DNA of 64,000 nucleotides from Legionella brunensis (GCF_001467025.1 NZ_LNXV01000003.1:62001-126000), one strand, 5' to 3'. Numbered from the stretch's first letter, positions 1-8,843 are shown. Notes: generated by a model from the sequence alone, not told the origin. Numbers and translations are program-made.

Positions 1-90
1 TTACAACAGCTAATGACTATCGTGAAGTTATATCAAGAGTTAGCAGGTGGGTACCGTGCTGGAGAGCTAATGAAAAAAGAAAATGCCTAG
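1..90 (+). CDS. Outer-membrane efflux factor (NodT/TolC type), C-terminal end only
   Basis: An open frame enters from the left edge and ends at a TAG. The visible 29 residues include a VKLYQELAGGY segment, which resembles the closing helix (LYxALGGGW-type) of outer-membrane channel subunits of RND and MFS efflux systems. That family forms a trimeric beta-barrel and helical tunnel taking substrates from a periplasmic adaptor. Only the last helix is visible, so the assignment rests on one short motif. The stop codon shares its final G with the left end of the following inverted repeat. Confidence 0.5.
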   Translation, partial: LQQLMTIVKLYQELAGGYRAGELMKKENA

Positions 91-230
91 GGCCTGTTAC
101 AATTCTACTATCTTGGTCGAAAAGCTTTGATTTTCTGTGCTTCGTTGCTCACATACTTCATGTATGCTGCGCTACGATGCTCAAAAATCAAGGCTTTTTA
201 GCTTAAGTTAGCAAATTGTAAAACAGACCC
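90..230. repeat. Inverted-repeat element (MITE-like) of about 140 bp
   Basis: The two ends are near-perfect inverted copies: GGGCCTGTTACAATT at the left and AATTGTAAAACAGACCC at the right. Inside them a second pair of arms follows (GAAAAGCTTTGATTTT against AAAATCAAGGCTTTTT). The centre holds GCTTCGTTGCTCACATAC and GTATGCTGCGCTACGATGC, also roughly symmetric about CATGTATG. Nested dyads with no coding capacity fit a non-autonomous miniature element or a large intergenic hairpin. No second copy was noticed in this window, so dispersal cannot be judged here. Confidence 0.6.
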
Positions 231-246
231 TCGAGTCGGTCTACCC

Positions 247-714
247 TTAGAGATGGTCGAGTGGTAATACGGTTGTGTCACAAATATTACTTAAGATAAA
301 ACTGGAATGTACGCTACTTACACCGTTGATGCTGGTTAATTTACCCAATAAAAATGACTGATAAGCCTTCAAGTCCGGTACGATCACTTTTAACAAATAG
401 TCCGCCGATTGTCCTGTAATCAAATAGCACTGAATTACTTCAGGTAGTAGACGCATGGTTTCTTCAAATTCACTCATAATTGCTGGTTGGTGGCTATTTA
501 ACCCAACCAGAACGATGACCGTAAGTTCTAAACCAATCTTCTCGGGATTAAGTAGGACAATCTGTTTGTTGATATAGCCATTTTCTTCTAATAGCTTGAC
601 GCGTCGCAGGCATGGTGAAGGGGAGAGGGCAACCAAATCGGCTAACTCTTGATTGCTAATCTTGCAATTGGTTTGCAGGATTTCGAGTATTTTTTTATCG
701 GTACGGTCTATCAT
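247..714 (-). CDS. Lrp/AsnC family transcriptional regulator
   Basis: A 155-aa protein with the usual Lrp/AsnC layout. Residues 1-60 form a helix-turn-helix, opening MIDRTDKKILEIL and containing ELADLVALSPSPCLRRVKLL. Residues 70-145 match the ligand-binding RAM domain, which responds to amino acids. Such proteins form dimers to hexadecamers and bind AT-rich operators. The gene is divergent from the leucine biosynthesis operon, and two AT-rich inverted motifs lie between them, so local control of that operon or of itself is a reasonable inference. Whether it is Lrp itself or another paralogue such as BkdR cannot be decided from sequence alone. Confidence 0.9.
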   Translation of the reverse strand: MIDRTDKKILEILQTNCKISNQELADLVALSPSPCLRRVKLLEENGYINKQIVLLNPEKIGLELTVIVLVGLNSHQPAIMSEFEETMRLLPEVIQCYLITGQSADYLLKVIVPDLKAYQSFLLGKLTSINGVSSVHSSFILSNICDTTVLPLDHL

Positions 715-750
715 TGTCTCGCCATGAAATTTAATAATGCATGATGTTTT

Positions 751-816
751 AAAATATTAGAATATTTAACTAAAAAATACTATTTAATTGGCATTAATAT
801 TTAAAATATTCTAATT
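751..816. promoter_or_regulatory. Candidate Lrp-type operators upstream of the leucine operon
   Basis: Two related AT-rich motifs lie in opposite orientation about 50 bp apart: AAAATATTAGAATATTT (751-767) and TTAAAATATTCTAATTA (801-817). They share the core AATATTCTAAT when one is read on the other strand. Lrp/AsnC proteins often bind several phased, degenerate AT-rich sites, and a gene of that family is transcribed away from this region. The role is inferred; part of the match may reflect the high AT content. Confidence 0.4.
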
Positions 817-910
817 AATGACAATGTTAGCAATATAATTCCAAAGCAAGTTGGTTAAAATATTTAAAACAATCAGATATTTTTTTAATCACTTGCTTTA
901 GGAAAATAAA

Positions 911-2950
911 ATGAGCGTCAACACCAACGAAAAAATTATTATATTAGACACCACCTTAAGGGATGGTGAACAAGCGCCAGGCGCTACGATGATGGTGAGT
1001 CAGAAAATTGAAATTGCCGAAGCGCTTGATTCAATGGGTGTGGATATCATTGAAGCGGGTTTCGCCGCAGCTTCTTCAGGTGATTTTGCATGTATTAAGC
1101 AAATTTCCAGGGTAGTAAAAAATGCCAGGGTCAGTAGCCTGGCGAGAGCTAAAATTCCAGATATTGAAGCAGCTGGTATGGCGGTTAAATCCGCCGTAAA
1201 TCCGAGGATACATACGTTTATTTCAACCTCAGATTTGCATTTAAAATATCAATTTAGAATGACTCAGGAGGATGCTTTGGCAGCAGTAGAGTCTTCCGTC
1301 AAGAGTGCGCGAAACTTTTGTGACGATGTTGAATGGTCGGCGATGGATGCTACGCGCTCAAATATAGATTTTTTGGCGAAGGCTGTTGAGATGGCTATCA
1401 ATGCTGGTGCAAATACAATCAATATTCCTGATACGGTTGGTTATACTACACCTGATGAATACAGTGATTTAATCAAAGCCTTAAAAAATAAGGTAGCCAA
1501 TATTGATAAAGTTATTTTATCTGTGCATTGTCATAACGATCTAGGATTAGCTGTAGCAAATTCGATGGCAGCAATTCGTGCTGGTGCTAGACAAATCGAA
1601 TGTACGATAAATGGTATTGGTGAACGTGCTGGCAATGCAGCATTAGAGGAAATAGTTATGACTATCAAAACCAGACAGGATAAATTTCCTTTTACCATGA
1701 ATATAAATCCAACACATATTGCAACAGTTTCACAAATGGTCTCAAAAGCTAGTGGATTTACTGTGCAAAAAAATAAAGCCATCGTCGGTGCGAATGCCTT
1801 TGCTCACGAATCAGGTATTCATCAGGATGGTATGCTAAAGTGCCGCGAGACTTATGAAATTATGACGCCTGAATCCGTGGGGTTTTCTCAATCAAAATTA
1901 AGCATGGGTAAACACTCTGGACGTGCTGCATTCCGGAATAAATTATCTGCATTGCAAATGGATGTTAGAGAAGATAATTTTGATGAGTTATTTAATAAAT
2001 TCAAAAAATTAGGCGACTCCCAGAAAGAAGTGACGGATGCAGAAATCATTGCTTTAGCGGAAGGAAAAAAGACGACTATCCAGCAAGAAAAAGGTGCGAT
2101 TTGGATAGATGGACAATTTGTGCCCTGGAGCGATGCTCATGTTCCTATTTTGACCCATGCATTACATTATGCCAGTGCTGTTTTTGAGGGCGCGCGAGCG
2201 TATAATGGTAAGGTATTTAAGCTCCATGAGCACAATGAACGTTTGCATGCTTCAGCAAAGACGCTGGGCTTTACAATTCCCTATAGCATTGCCGAATTAA
2301 ATTCTGTTACCGAAGAGTTACTCTGCAGAAATCATTTGCAGGATGCTTATATTCGTCCGATTGCCTGGTGTGGGGAGGAAACAATGAGTGTTGCCTCCCA
2401 TTCATGTACGATTCATGTGGCTATTGCAGCTTGGTCATGGAAATCTTATTTTTCTGATGAGCGCTCTATGCAGACAGGGTTAAAGTTGATGTGGGCTGAT
2501 TGGATTCGTCCTTCCCCCTCAACAGCGCCTGTGACTGCAAAAGCCGCTGGGTTATATATGATTGGTTCACTGAGCAAGAATAAAGCGGAGCAGGCTGGAT
2601 TTCATGATGCATTGATGTTGGATTATCGCGGTTTTGTGGCAGAATGTACCGGCGCTAATTTTTTTATGGTTAAAAATGGTGTTATTCATACGCCGATAGC
2701 TGATTGCTTTTTAAATGGTATAACGAGGCAGACAGTTATTGCTATTGCAAAAAGTCATCACATTCCCATCATTGAGCGTCATATTTATCCCCATGAAGTG
2801 ACAGAGGCAGACGAAGTGTTCATCACCGGAAGTGCTGTTGAAATTGCGCCAATTTCTCAAATTGGCGAACACTCGTTCAAAGTCGGGGAAATTACACAGC
2901 GCATCACCCAAGCTTATAGCAATTTGGTAAGAGGGCATGACTATGATTAG
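911..2950 (+). CDS. leuA-ilvE: Fused 2-isopropylmalate synthase / branched-chain aminotransferase
   Basis: One 679-aa frame joins two enzymes of leucine synthesis. Residues 1 to about 390 are the LeuA catalytic TIM barrel and linker: TLRDGEQ (15-21), the metal-binding VHCHNDLG with H206 and H208, and GERAGNAALEE near 237-247. This part condenses acetyl-CoA with 2-oxoisovalerate. The LeuA C-terminal dimer domain, which binds leucine for feedback inhibition, is absent. From about residue 396 the sequence is a full class IV PLP aminotransferase like IlvE, with THALHYASAVFEGARAY, the Schiff-base lysine K544 in VTAKAAG, and DEVFITGSAVEIAPI. This part makes leucine, isoleucine or valine from the 2-oxo acids. 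AGGAAA precedes the ATG. No in-frame ATG lies near the junction, which supports a real fusion. First gene of the leu operon. Confidence 0.93.
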   Translation: MSVNTNEKIIILDTTLRDGEQAPGATMMVSQKIEIAEALDSMGVDIIEAGFAAASSGDFACIKQISRVVKNARVSSLARAKIPDIEAAGMAVKSAVNPRIHTFISTSDLHLKYQFRMTQEDALAAVESSVKSARNFCDDVEWSAMDATRSNIDFLAKAVEMAINAGANTINIPDTVGYTTPDEYSDLIKALKNKVANIDKVILSVHCHNDLGLAVANSMAAIRAGARQIECTINGIGERAGNAALEEIVMTIKTRQDKFPFTMNINPTHIATVSQMVSKASGFTVQKNKAIVGANAFAHESGIHQDGMLKCRETYEIMTPESVGFSQSKLSMGKHSGRAAFRNKLSALQMDVREDNFDELFNKFKKLGDSQKEVTDAEIIALAEGKKTTIQQEKGAIWIDGQFVPWSDAHVPILTHALHYASAVFEGARAYNGKVFKLHEHNERLHASAKTLGFTIPYSIAELNSVTEELLCRNHLQDAYIRPIAWCGEETMSVASHSCTIHVAIAAWSWKSYFSDERSMQTGLKLMWADWIRPSPSTAPVTAKAAGLYMIGSLSKNKAEQAGFHDALMLDYRGFVAECTGANFFMVKNGVIHTPIADCFLNGITRQTVIAIAKSHHIPIIERHIYPHEVTEADEVFITGSAVEIAPISQIGEHSFKVGEITQRITQAYSNLVRGHDYD

Positions 2951-3000
2951 GTGTAATAGACGAAAGTTTTTGACGAATGCAATGTAAATCCGGAGAGATA

Positions 3001-4410
3001 ATGAAAACCTTATATGACAAAATTTGGGAACAACATCAGGTTTGTAATAAGCCGGATGGCACTGCAATTATTTACATTGATAAACATTTAATCCATGAAG
3101 TTACCAGTCCGCAAGCTTTTGAAGGATTGATGCTTTCCGGTAGAAAAATTAGACGCCCTGAGACTATTCTGGCAGTTAGTGATCACAATGTCCCAACATT
3201 AAATCGTCATGCCGGCATTGTTGATCCGGAGTCGCGATTACAAGTGAATATGCTGCAAGAAAATTGCCATCGATATGGAATTCGCTATATCGATCTTTTA
3301 GATAAGCAGCAAGGAATCGTACATATCATTGGGCCAGAGCAAGGATTTACTTTACCGGGGACAACATTGGTTTGTGGTGATAGTCATACGTCTACCCATG
3401 GTGCTTTTGGTGCACTTGCTTTTGGTATCGGTACAAGCGAAGTAGAGCATGTCTTTGCTACGCAAACCTTGATCTTAAAAAAATCGAAAAATATGCGTGT
3501 ATGTATCAATGGGAGTTTGCCTTTTGGGGTTACAGCAAAGGACATCATCCTCGCAATTATTGCAAAGATTGGTACTGCAGGAGGCACAGGACATGTTATC
3601 GAATTCACGGGTTCATTAATATACTCACTATCCATGGAAGCAAGAATGACGCTTTGTAATATGGCAATTGAGGCTGGAGCCCGTGCGGGACTTATAGCGC
3701 CGGATGAGGTTACTTTTACCTATTTACGTGGCCGTCTCTATGCGCCTAAGGATGAAATGTGGGATAAAGCGGTTGATTACTGGCGTACTTTACAAAGCGA
3801 TGCCGGTGCGAAATATGATAAAGAAATAATCTTGGAAGCCGACAAAATAGTGCCCTTTGTGACTTGGGGAACTAGTCCTGAAACTGCATTACCTATTGAT
3901 GCGATGGTGCCTGATCCCATCAACGAAGTCGACCCAGTTAAACAAGATTCTATGCGACGTGCTCTGGACTATATGGGCTTAGAGCCGGGTATGCCTTTAC
4001 AAGCAATAAAAATTGACAAGGTTTTTATTGGATCTTGTACGAATGCCCGCATTGAGGATTTACGAGATGCAGCCCGGGTTATTAAAGGAAGAAAAGTTTC
4101 GCCCGGTGTTTATGCTATGGTTGTCCCTGGTTCGGGGTTAGTGAAAGAACAAGCTGAGCATGAAGGGTTAGACAGCATTTTTATTGCTAGTGGCTTTGAC
4201 TGGCGTGAACCAGGTTGCTCCATGTGTCTTGCCATGAATGCCGACCGATTAAAACCTGGTGAGCGGTGTGCATCAACTTCAAATCGAAATTTTGAAGGGC
4301 GACAAGGCCGGGGTGGTCGCACCCATTTGATGAGCCCAGCAATGGCTGCAGCAGCAGCAATTACCGGAAAATTAACGGATGTCCGCACCTTAATTACGGC
4401 GGGGGATTGA
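3001..4410 (+). CDS. leuC: 3-isopropylmalate dehydratase large subunit
   Basis: With LeuD this subunit isomerises 2-isopropylmalate to 3-isopropylmalate in the cytoplasm, using a 4Fe-4S cluster. The 469-aa protein has the aconitase-family cluster cysteines C346 (in [12 protein letters not shown]), C406 and C409 (in GCSMCLAMN), at nearly the same numbers as in E. coli LeuC. The ATG preceded by GGAGAG was chosen because the protein then begins [12 protein letters not shown], as in the family; an upstream in-frame start would add eight residues. It lies 50 bp after the fused leuA-ilvE gene and just before leuD. Confidence 0.96.
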   Translation: MKTLYDKIWEQHQVCNKPDGTAIIYIDKHLIHEVTSPQAFEGLMLSGRKIRRPETILAVSDHNVPTLNRHAGIVDPESRLQVNMLQENCHRYGIRYIDLLDKQQGIVHIIGPEQGFTLPGTTLVCGDSHTSTHGAFGALAFGIGTSEVEHVFATQTLILKKSKNMRVCINGSLPFGVTAKDIILAIIAKIGTAGGTGHVIEFTGSLIYSLSMEARMTLCNMAIEAGARAGLIAPDEVTFTYLRGRLYAPKDEMWDKAVDYWRTLQSDAGAKYDKEIILEADKIVPFVTWGTSPETALPIDAMVPDPINEVDPVKQDSMRRALDYMGLEPGMPLQAIKIDKVFIGSCTNARIEDLRDAARVIKGRKVSPGVYAMVVPGSGLVKEQAEHEGLDSIFIASGFDWREPGCSMCLAMNADRLKPGERCASTSNRNFEGRQGRGGRTHLMSPAMAAAAAITGKLTDVRTLITAGD

Positions 4411-4412
4411 TT

Positions 4413-5009
4413 ATGCGAGCATTTAAAACAATAACGGGTGTTATGGCTGCATTGCCCATTGCAAATATCGACACGGATATGATTATTCCCAAACAATATC
4501 TGAAAACAATAAAAAGAACAGGATTAGGGAACTATCTATTTGCTGAATTGCGTTATGACGAAGACAATAAACCAAATCCTAATTTTATTTTAAATCAGCC
4601 TGATTTCCAAAAAGCAAAGATTTTATTGACAGAAGAAAATTTTGGTTGTGGTTCAAGCCGTGAACATGCTGTGTGGTCTTTAATTGATTTTGGAATTAGG
4701 GTCATTATTGCGCCAAGTTTTGCCGATATATTTTATAGCAATTGTTTTAAGAATGGTTTGTTACCGATTGTTATACCAAAATCCATGATTCAACAGCTGG
4801 CCACACTAAATGCTCCAGTGACAGTGGATTTGGAATCACAAACAATTAGGGCAGATACGCTAGAAATTCATTTTTCTATTGATGCTTACAGACGTGATAG
4901 CTTACTCAAAGGACTGGATGAAATTGGTGAAACCTTAATTTATGAAAAGGAAATAGCTGCTTTCGAAAAGAAACAAAAAATCGCACAACCTTGGCTTTTT
5001 CTGGAGTAG
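4413..5009 (+). CDS. leuD: 3-isopropylmalate dehydratase small subunit
   Basis: Swivelling small subunit that pairs with LeuC. The 198-aa protein shows NIDTDMIIPKQYL near the start and ENFGCGSSREHAVW in the middle, both typical of LeuD, and ends at the usual family length. The ATG two bases after the leuC stop is preferred, with GGGGGA as ribosome-binding site; a TTG six bases upstream, overlapping the leuC stop, is an alternative. The near-overlap suggests translational coupling with leuC. Confidence 0.95.
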   Translation: MRAFKTITGVMAALPIANIDTDMIIPKQYLKTIKRTGLGNYLFAELRYDEDNKPNPNFILNQPDFQKAKILLTEENFGCGSSREHAVWSLIDFGIRVIIAPSFADIFYSNCFKNGLLPIVIPKSMIQQLATLNAPVTVDLESQTIRADTLEIHFSIDAYRRDSLLKGLDEIGETLIYEKEIAAFEKKQKIAQPWLFLE

Positions 5010-5015
5010 CTAATT

Positions 5016-6134
5016 ATGCATAAAACAATTCTTGTTCTTCCTGGTGACGGTATCGGACCTGAGGTGATTGCTGAAGCGGTTAAGGTGATACAGTGGTTTA
5101 ACCAACATTCATCCCATCGTTTTGATTTGATGCATGGGTTAATTGGTGGTGCCTCGATTGACCATAGCGGATTACCTTTGGATAATGAAACGCTTATGAT
5201 TGCCAAACAAGTCGATAGCATTTTATTAGGTGCAGTCGGTGGGTCACAATGGGATCACATTGGAAATGAGTATAAACCTGAGAAGGGACTACTTAAAATT
5301 CGCAAAGAATTAAATCTCTTTGCCAATTTAAGGCCGGCTACTTTTTTTCAAGCGTTATCAGCATCTTCGCCATTGAAGACAGAGCATATTACAGGTCTTG
5401 ATTTCATCATTGTTCGTGAGTTGACAGGAGATGTTTATTTTGGCGAACCTCGGGGAATGGCTATTGTAGAGGGGCAAGATATTGCCTTTAATACCATGTG
5501 CTATACAAAATCTGAAATTGAGCGGATAGCTAGGGTCGCATTTACACTCGCCAAACAACGAAATAATCAGGTTTGTTCCGTTGATAAAGCGAACGTCTTG
5601 GAAACTTCTATGCTGTGGCGCACTACTGTTCAAACAATACGCGATAAGGAGTATCCTGAAGTAAGCCTCTCTCATATGTATGTGGATAATGCGGCCATGC
5701 AGTTAATCCGTAACCCCAAACAATTTGATGTGATGCTAACAGCAAATTTATTTGGTGATATTTTGTCGGATGAGGCTGCTATGCTAACCGGATCACTGGG
5801 TATGCTGCCATCGGCATCTTTTGGGGAACATCATTCGCTGTACGAACCTATTCACGGTAGTGCACCGGATATTGCAGGAACAAACCGTGCCAACCCACTG
5901 GCGATGATATTAAGTGTCGCGATGATGTTTCAGTACTCTTTTAAACTGGAAAAAGAAGCACAGATGATTCAAAGGGCTATCACCGAGGTTTTGGATAGTG
6001 GATTACGAACCAAAGACATTTTGACTCCTGGAGATATTTTATTATCAACCACAGAGATGGGAAATAAGATCATTGAACAACTTAATAAAATTAAAGCAAA
6101 AAGCATAGAAAAACAATTCTGTTACATGATGTAA
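5016..6134 (+). CDS. leuB: 3-isopropylmalate dehydrogenase
   Basis: NAD-dependent oxidative decarboxylase that turns 3-isopropylmalate into 2-oxoisocaproate, which the aminotransferase half of the first gene can convert to leucine. The 372-aa protein begins with LPGDGIGPEV, carries VRELTGDVYFGEPRG, and has the metal-site region FGDILSDEAAML and the NAD-binding EPIHGSAPDIAGTNRANP. It starts six bases after leuD, so the four genes form one operon covering the leucine branch. The order A(E)-C-D-B differs from the E. coli order A-B-C-D. Confidence 0.96.
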   Translation: MHKTILVLPGDGIGPEVIAEAVKVIQWFNQHSSHRFDLMHGLIGGASIDHSGLPLDNETLMIAKQVDSILLGAVGGSQWDHIGNEYKPEKGLLKIRKELNLFANLRPATFFQALSASSPLKTEHITGLDFIIVRELTGDVYFGEPRGMAIVEGQDIAFNTMCYTKSEIERIARVAFTLAKQRNNQVCSVDKANVLETSMLWRTTVQTIRDKEYPEVSLSHMYVDNAAMQLIRNPKQFDVMLTANLFGDILSDEAAMLTGSLGMLPSASFGEHHSLYEPIHGSAPDIAGTNRANPLAMILSVAMMFQYSFKLEKEAQMIQRAITEVLDSGLRTKDILTPGDILLSTTEMGNKIIEQLNKIKAKSIEKQFCYMM

Positions 6135-6189
6135 TCAATGCGCCTCTTAGCAAAATAGAGTAGATTAAAGGCATTTATAAGGAGATAGT

Positions 6190-6741
6190 ATGGTTAAAAA
6201 AATAGGGGTACTTGTCGGCAGTCTGCGTAAAGAGTCATGGAATCGGAAACTGGCCTTGGCATTGATAAAGCTCGCCCCATCTTCGCTTGATTTGAAAATG
6301 ATAGAGATAGGACAGTTACCGCTTTATAACCAAGACCCTGATGACGAAAATAGACCACTTAAAGAGTGGGTTAATTTTCGTGAAAGCATGAAATCCCTTG
6401 ATGGTTTTTTATTTGTTACGCCAGAGTACAATCGTTCTATCCCCGCACCACTTAAAAATGCGATCGATGTGGGCTCAAGACCTTATGGAAAAAGTATCTG
6501 GGGTGGCAAACCAGGTGCAGTCATTAGTGCATCTCCTGGTGCAATTGGGGGCTTTGGTGCAAACCAACATTTGCGTCAAACCTTCGTATTTTTAAATGTG
6601 TTCTGCATGCAACAACCTGAAGCCTATATTGCGAGTGTCAACAAACTTTTTGATGATGAAAATAATATCCCTAATGATAGCACACGTGAATTTTTACAAG
6701 GCTACATGGAAAGTTTTGCAAAATGGGTGAATCAATTTTGA
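6190..6741 (+). CDS. NADPH-dependent FMN reductase (YieF/ChrR-like flavoprotein)
   Basis: A 183-aa flavodoxin-fold protein. GSLRKESWNRKLA near the N-terminus forms the FMN phosphate loop, and TPEYNRSIPAPLKNAIDVGSR is the signature of the NADPH-dependent FMN reductase / quinone reductase family, followed by GGKPGAVISASPGAIGG. Family members reduce quinones, chromate or azo dyes by two electrons and protect against redox stress. AAGGAGATAGT precedes the ATG. It lies 55 bp after leuB on the same strand and may be read through from the leu operon. Its 3' end overlaps the convergent tatB by about 10 bp. Substrate unknown. Confidence 0.9.
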   Translation: MVKKIGVLVGSLRKESWNRKLALALIKLAPSSLDLKMIEIGQLPLYNQDPDDENRPLKEWVNFRESMKSLDGFLFVTPEYNRSIPAPLKNAIDVGSRPYGKSIWGGKPGAVISASPGAIGGFGANQHLRQTFVFLNVFCMQQPEAYIASVNKLFDDENNIPNDSTREFLQGYMESFAKWVNQF

Positions 6742-7043
6742 TGCCAGGATTGGCTGTGATTAGCTTGTTTTTCAGCATTGGTGTTTTCATCAGGCGTTGA
6801 AGAGATAGGGAGTTTGCTATCTTCATTTGCTTGATAAAAAACATCAACCTTTTCTGCTTTGCGTGTATTTTCTCGCAGCTGTTGTTCGTTTAGTTGTGCC
6901 TGCCAAAATGCCATGGCTTGTTGCTTAAAGTAATTAAGATGTCGGAATAACTTACCCAAATGTTCGGCTAACATTGGTAATTTATTCGGGCCAAAAACCA
7001 CAATAGCAACAAGCAATGTTAATAAAAGTTCGCCGCCACTCAT
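6732..7043 (-). CDS. tatB: Sec-independent translocase protein TatB
   Basis: Membrane-anchored receptor component of the twin-arginine translocase. The 103-aa protein has one N-terminal membrane helix (GGELLLTLLVAIVVFGPNKLP, with the family FGPNKLP hinge), an amphipathic helix (AEHLGKLFRHLNYFKQQ) and a polar, probably disordered tail. It is shorter than E. coli TatB (171 aa), which fits the variable tail. Start and tatA stop overlap in ATGA. No tatC follows: the next gene is convergent. Confidence 0.88.
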   Translation of the reverse strand: MSGGELLLTLLVAIVVFGPNKLPMLAEHLGKLFRHLNYFKQQAMAFWQAQLNEQQLRENTRKAEKVDVFYQANEDSKLPISSTPDENTNAEKQANHSQSWHQN

Positions 7044-7201
7044 GATTTTTTATCATCATCTTCGTTCATTGCGCGACGAAAATTCTTAATGGCAGTGCCT
7101 AGATCGGAGCCAATATTTTTTAATTTATTCGTACCAAATAAAGCAATAATTATTAAAAATATCAATAATAAAGATAACGGACTGATTCCACTTAATCCCA
7201 T
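7040..7201 (-). CDS. tatA: Sec-independent translocase protein TatA
   Basis: A 53-aa protein read on the minus strand, starting MGLSGISPLSLLLI and containing FGTNKLKNIGSDLGTAIKNF. This is the TatA pattern: one membrane helix, the FG hinge and the amphipathic helix with GxDLGxAIKxF. TatA oligomers form the pore for folded twin-arginine substrates. Its ribosome-binding site (AACAGGAGT) lies within the last codons of ubiB and its start is one base from the ubiB stop, so it is translationally coupled to the ubiquinone genes. The ubiE-ubiJ-ubiB-tatA-tatB order is also found in E. coli. Confidence 0.95.
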   Translation of the reverse strand: MGLSGISPLSLLLIFLIIIALFGTNKLKNIGSDLGTAIKNFRRAMNEDDDKKS

Positions 7202-7202
7202 G

Positions 7203-8843
7203 TTAACTCCTGTTGATACGGTTAAGAAAAGTTATAACGCCTGCAACTATAGCAGCGGATAAAGCCATGGCTGCTAATTTATCCTGATTTAAAATATCGA
7301 ACATACTTACGGTTACCATTGTTGCAAAAACACCGATACCCAAGCCTTTGTACCAACTTGATTTGGCTGGATTGTCTATTTGTTCACAATCGCGTGTTAG
7401 CGCACGAATTTTTTGTTCTTTGGTGAGTTGCAATACTTCATTTAAAAGACGAGGCATATGGGGTAGTTGTTCAGAAAGGAAAGGCAAATTTTCGCGCAAT
7501 TGCTTGAGAAATGCACGGGGGCCCATTTGTTCTTTAAGCCATTTCTCTAAAAAGGGTTTAGCGGTTGCCCACAAATCAAGTTCTGGGTAAAGTTGACGCC
7601 CAAGACCCTCAATGGCAAGAAGCGTTTTTTGTAATAAAACCAATTGTGGCTGTACCTCCATTTGAAAGCGTCTTGCCACCTGGAAAAGTCGTAATACAAC
7701 TTGAGCAAAAGAAATATCTTTTAGTGGTTTTTCAAAGATAGGCTCGCAAACGGTACGAATAGCACTTTCAAATTCTTCTACGCGTGTGTCTCTTGCTACC
7801 CATCCTGACTCAACGTGGAGAGCAGCAACACGTCGATAATCACGATTAAAAAAAGCATATAAGTTTTCGGCTAAATAACGTTTGTCACTATCGCTTAGGG
7901 TGCCAATGATACCAAAATCAATGCAAATATATTGAGGATCATGGGGGTGCAAAAGAGAGACAAAAATATTACCAGGGTGCATATCCGCATGGAAGAAACA
8001 ATCTCTAAAAACTTGTGTAAAAAAGATTTCAACACCGCGCTCAGCAAGTTTTTTAATGTCAACCCCATGTTCTTTTAATCTTGCAATATCCGAGACGGGG
8101 ATCCCATGGATTCGCTCCATAACCATGATGTTTTCGCGGGTGTAATCCCAAAACACCTCTGGAATATAAAGTAATGGGGATTCCTGAAAGTTTCTGCGCA
8201 ATTGTGCAGCATTGGCAGCTTCTCGCTGTAAATCAAGTTCATCAAGCAGGTTATGCTCGAATTCTTGGACAATTTCTTTCGGCCTAAGTCGTTTGCTTTC
8301 AGACCAATAGCGATCAGCAAGATTCGCTATGGTATACATAATACTAATGTCTTTTTCGATAATCTTGCGCATATTGGGGCGCAAGATTTTAACTACAACG
8401 TCTTCACCTGTTTTTAAGGTTGCAGCATGAACTTGGGCCATGGAAGCCGAAGCAAGTGGTATAGGATCGAATTCAGCAAAAACTTCGAAAGCAGATCGGC
8501 CAAATGCGAGCTCAAAAATGGTTAGAGCTTTTTCACTGGCAAAGGGGGGCACATCATCTTGAAGTTTGCATAACTCAAGCGCTATATCTGGAGGTAAGAT
8601 ATCAGGACGAGTGGAGAGTGCTTGGCCGAATTTAATAAAAATGGGGCCTAATTCTTCCAGTGTTTTTCGCAGAGCTTCTCCCCGAGTTAATTTTTCTTTA
8701 CGAAACCAATTCCAGGGATTTAAGTAAACTATGAAGCGAAAAGGAGAAAAAAGTCTTATTGAAACAACGACTTGATCAAGACCATTCTTGGCCAAAATAG
8801 TATTGATATGAAGGAGTCGGATTAGTTGTTTAATCGATTTCAT
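7203..8843 (-). CDS. ubiB: Ubiquinone biosynthesis regulatory kinase-like protein UbiB
   Basis: Member of the ABC1/ADCK/UbiB atypical kinase family needed for aerobic ubiquinone synthesis; an ATPase role in the COQ metabolon is the known view. The 546-aa length equals E. coli UbiB. Visible family features are FIKFGQALSTRPDILP (the KxGQ region), the lysine in VVVKILRP, HADMHPGNIFV and the DFG motif in CIDFGIIG. Two hydrophobic helices close the C-terminus. The start MKSIKQLIRLL was preferred over an upstream in-frame ATG because it matches the family; it overlaps the end of ubiJ by 14 bp. Confidence 0.95.
   Translation of the reverse strand: MKSIKQLIRLLHINTILAKNGLDQVVVSIRLFSPFRFIVYLNPWNWFRKEKLTRGEALRKTLEELGPIFIKFGQALSTRPDILPPDIALELCKLQDDVPPFASEKALTIFELAFGRSAFEVFAEFDPIPLASASMAQVHAATLKTGEDVVVKILRPNMRKIIEKDISIMYTIANLADRYWSESKRLRPKEIVQEFEHNLLDELDLQREAANAAQLRRNFQESPLLYIPEVFWDYTRENIMVMERIHGIPVSDIARLKEHGVDIKKLAERGVEIFFTQVFRDCFFHADMHPGNIFVSLLHPHDPQYICIDFGIIGTLSDSDKRYLAENLYAFFNRDYRRVAALHVESGWVARDTRVEEFESAIRTVCEPIFEKPLKDISFAQVVLRLFQVARRFQMEVQPQLVLLQKTLLAIEGLGRQLYPELDLWATAKPFLEKWLKEQMGPRAFLKQLRENLPFLSEQLPHMPRLLNEVLQLTKEQKIRALTRDCEQIDNPAKSSWYKGLGIGVFATMVTVSMFDILNQDKLAAMALSAAIVAGVITFLNRINRS

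Noticed and set aside
739-762. A short reading frame (MHDVLKY) upstream of the leucine operon, considered as a leader peptide for attenuation.
   Set aside because: It has one leucine codon, no clear ribosome-binding site, and no terminator/antiterminator pair follows.
2000-2110. The LeuA-IlvE junction as a sequencing frameshift.
   Set aside because: The frame is continuous, both halves keep their motifs, and no ATG with ribosome-binding site exists for a separate IlvE. An A6 run near the junction was noted, so reads should still be checked.
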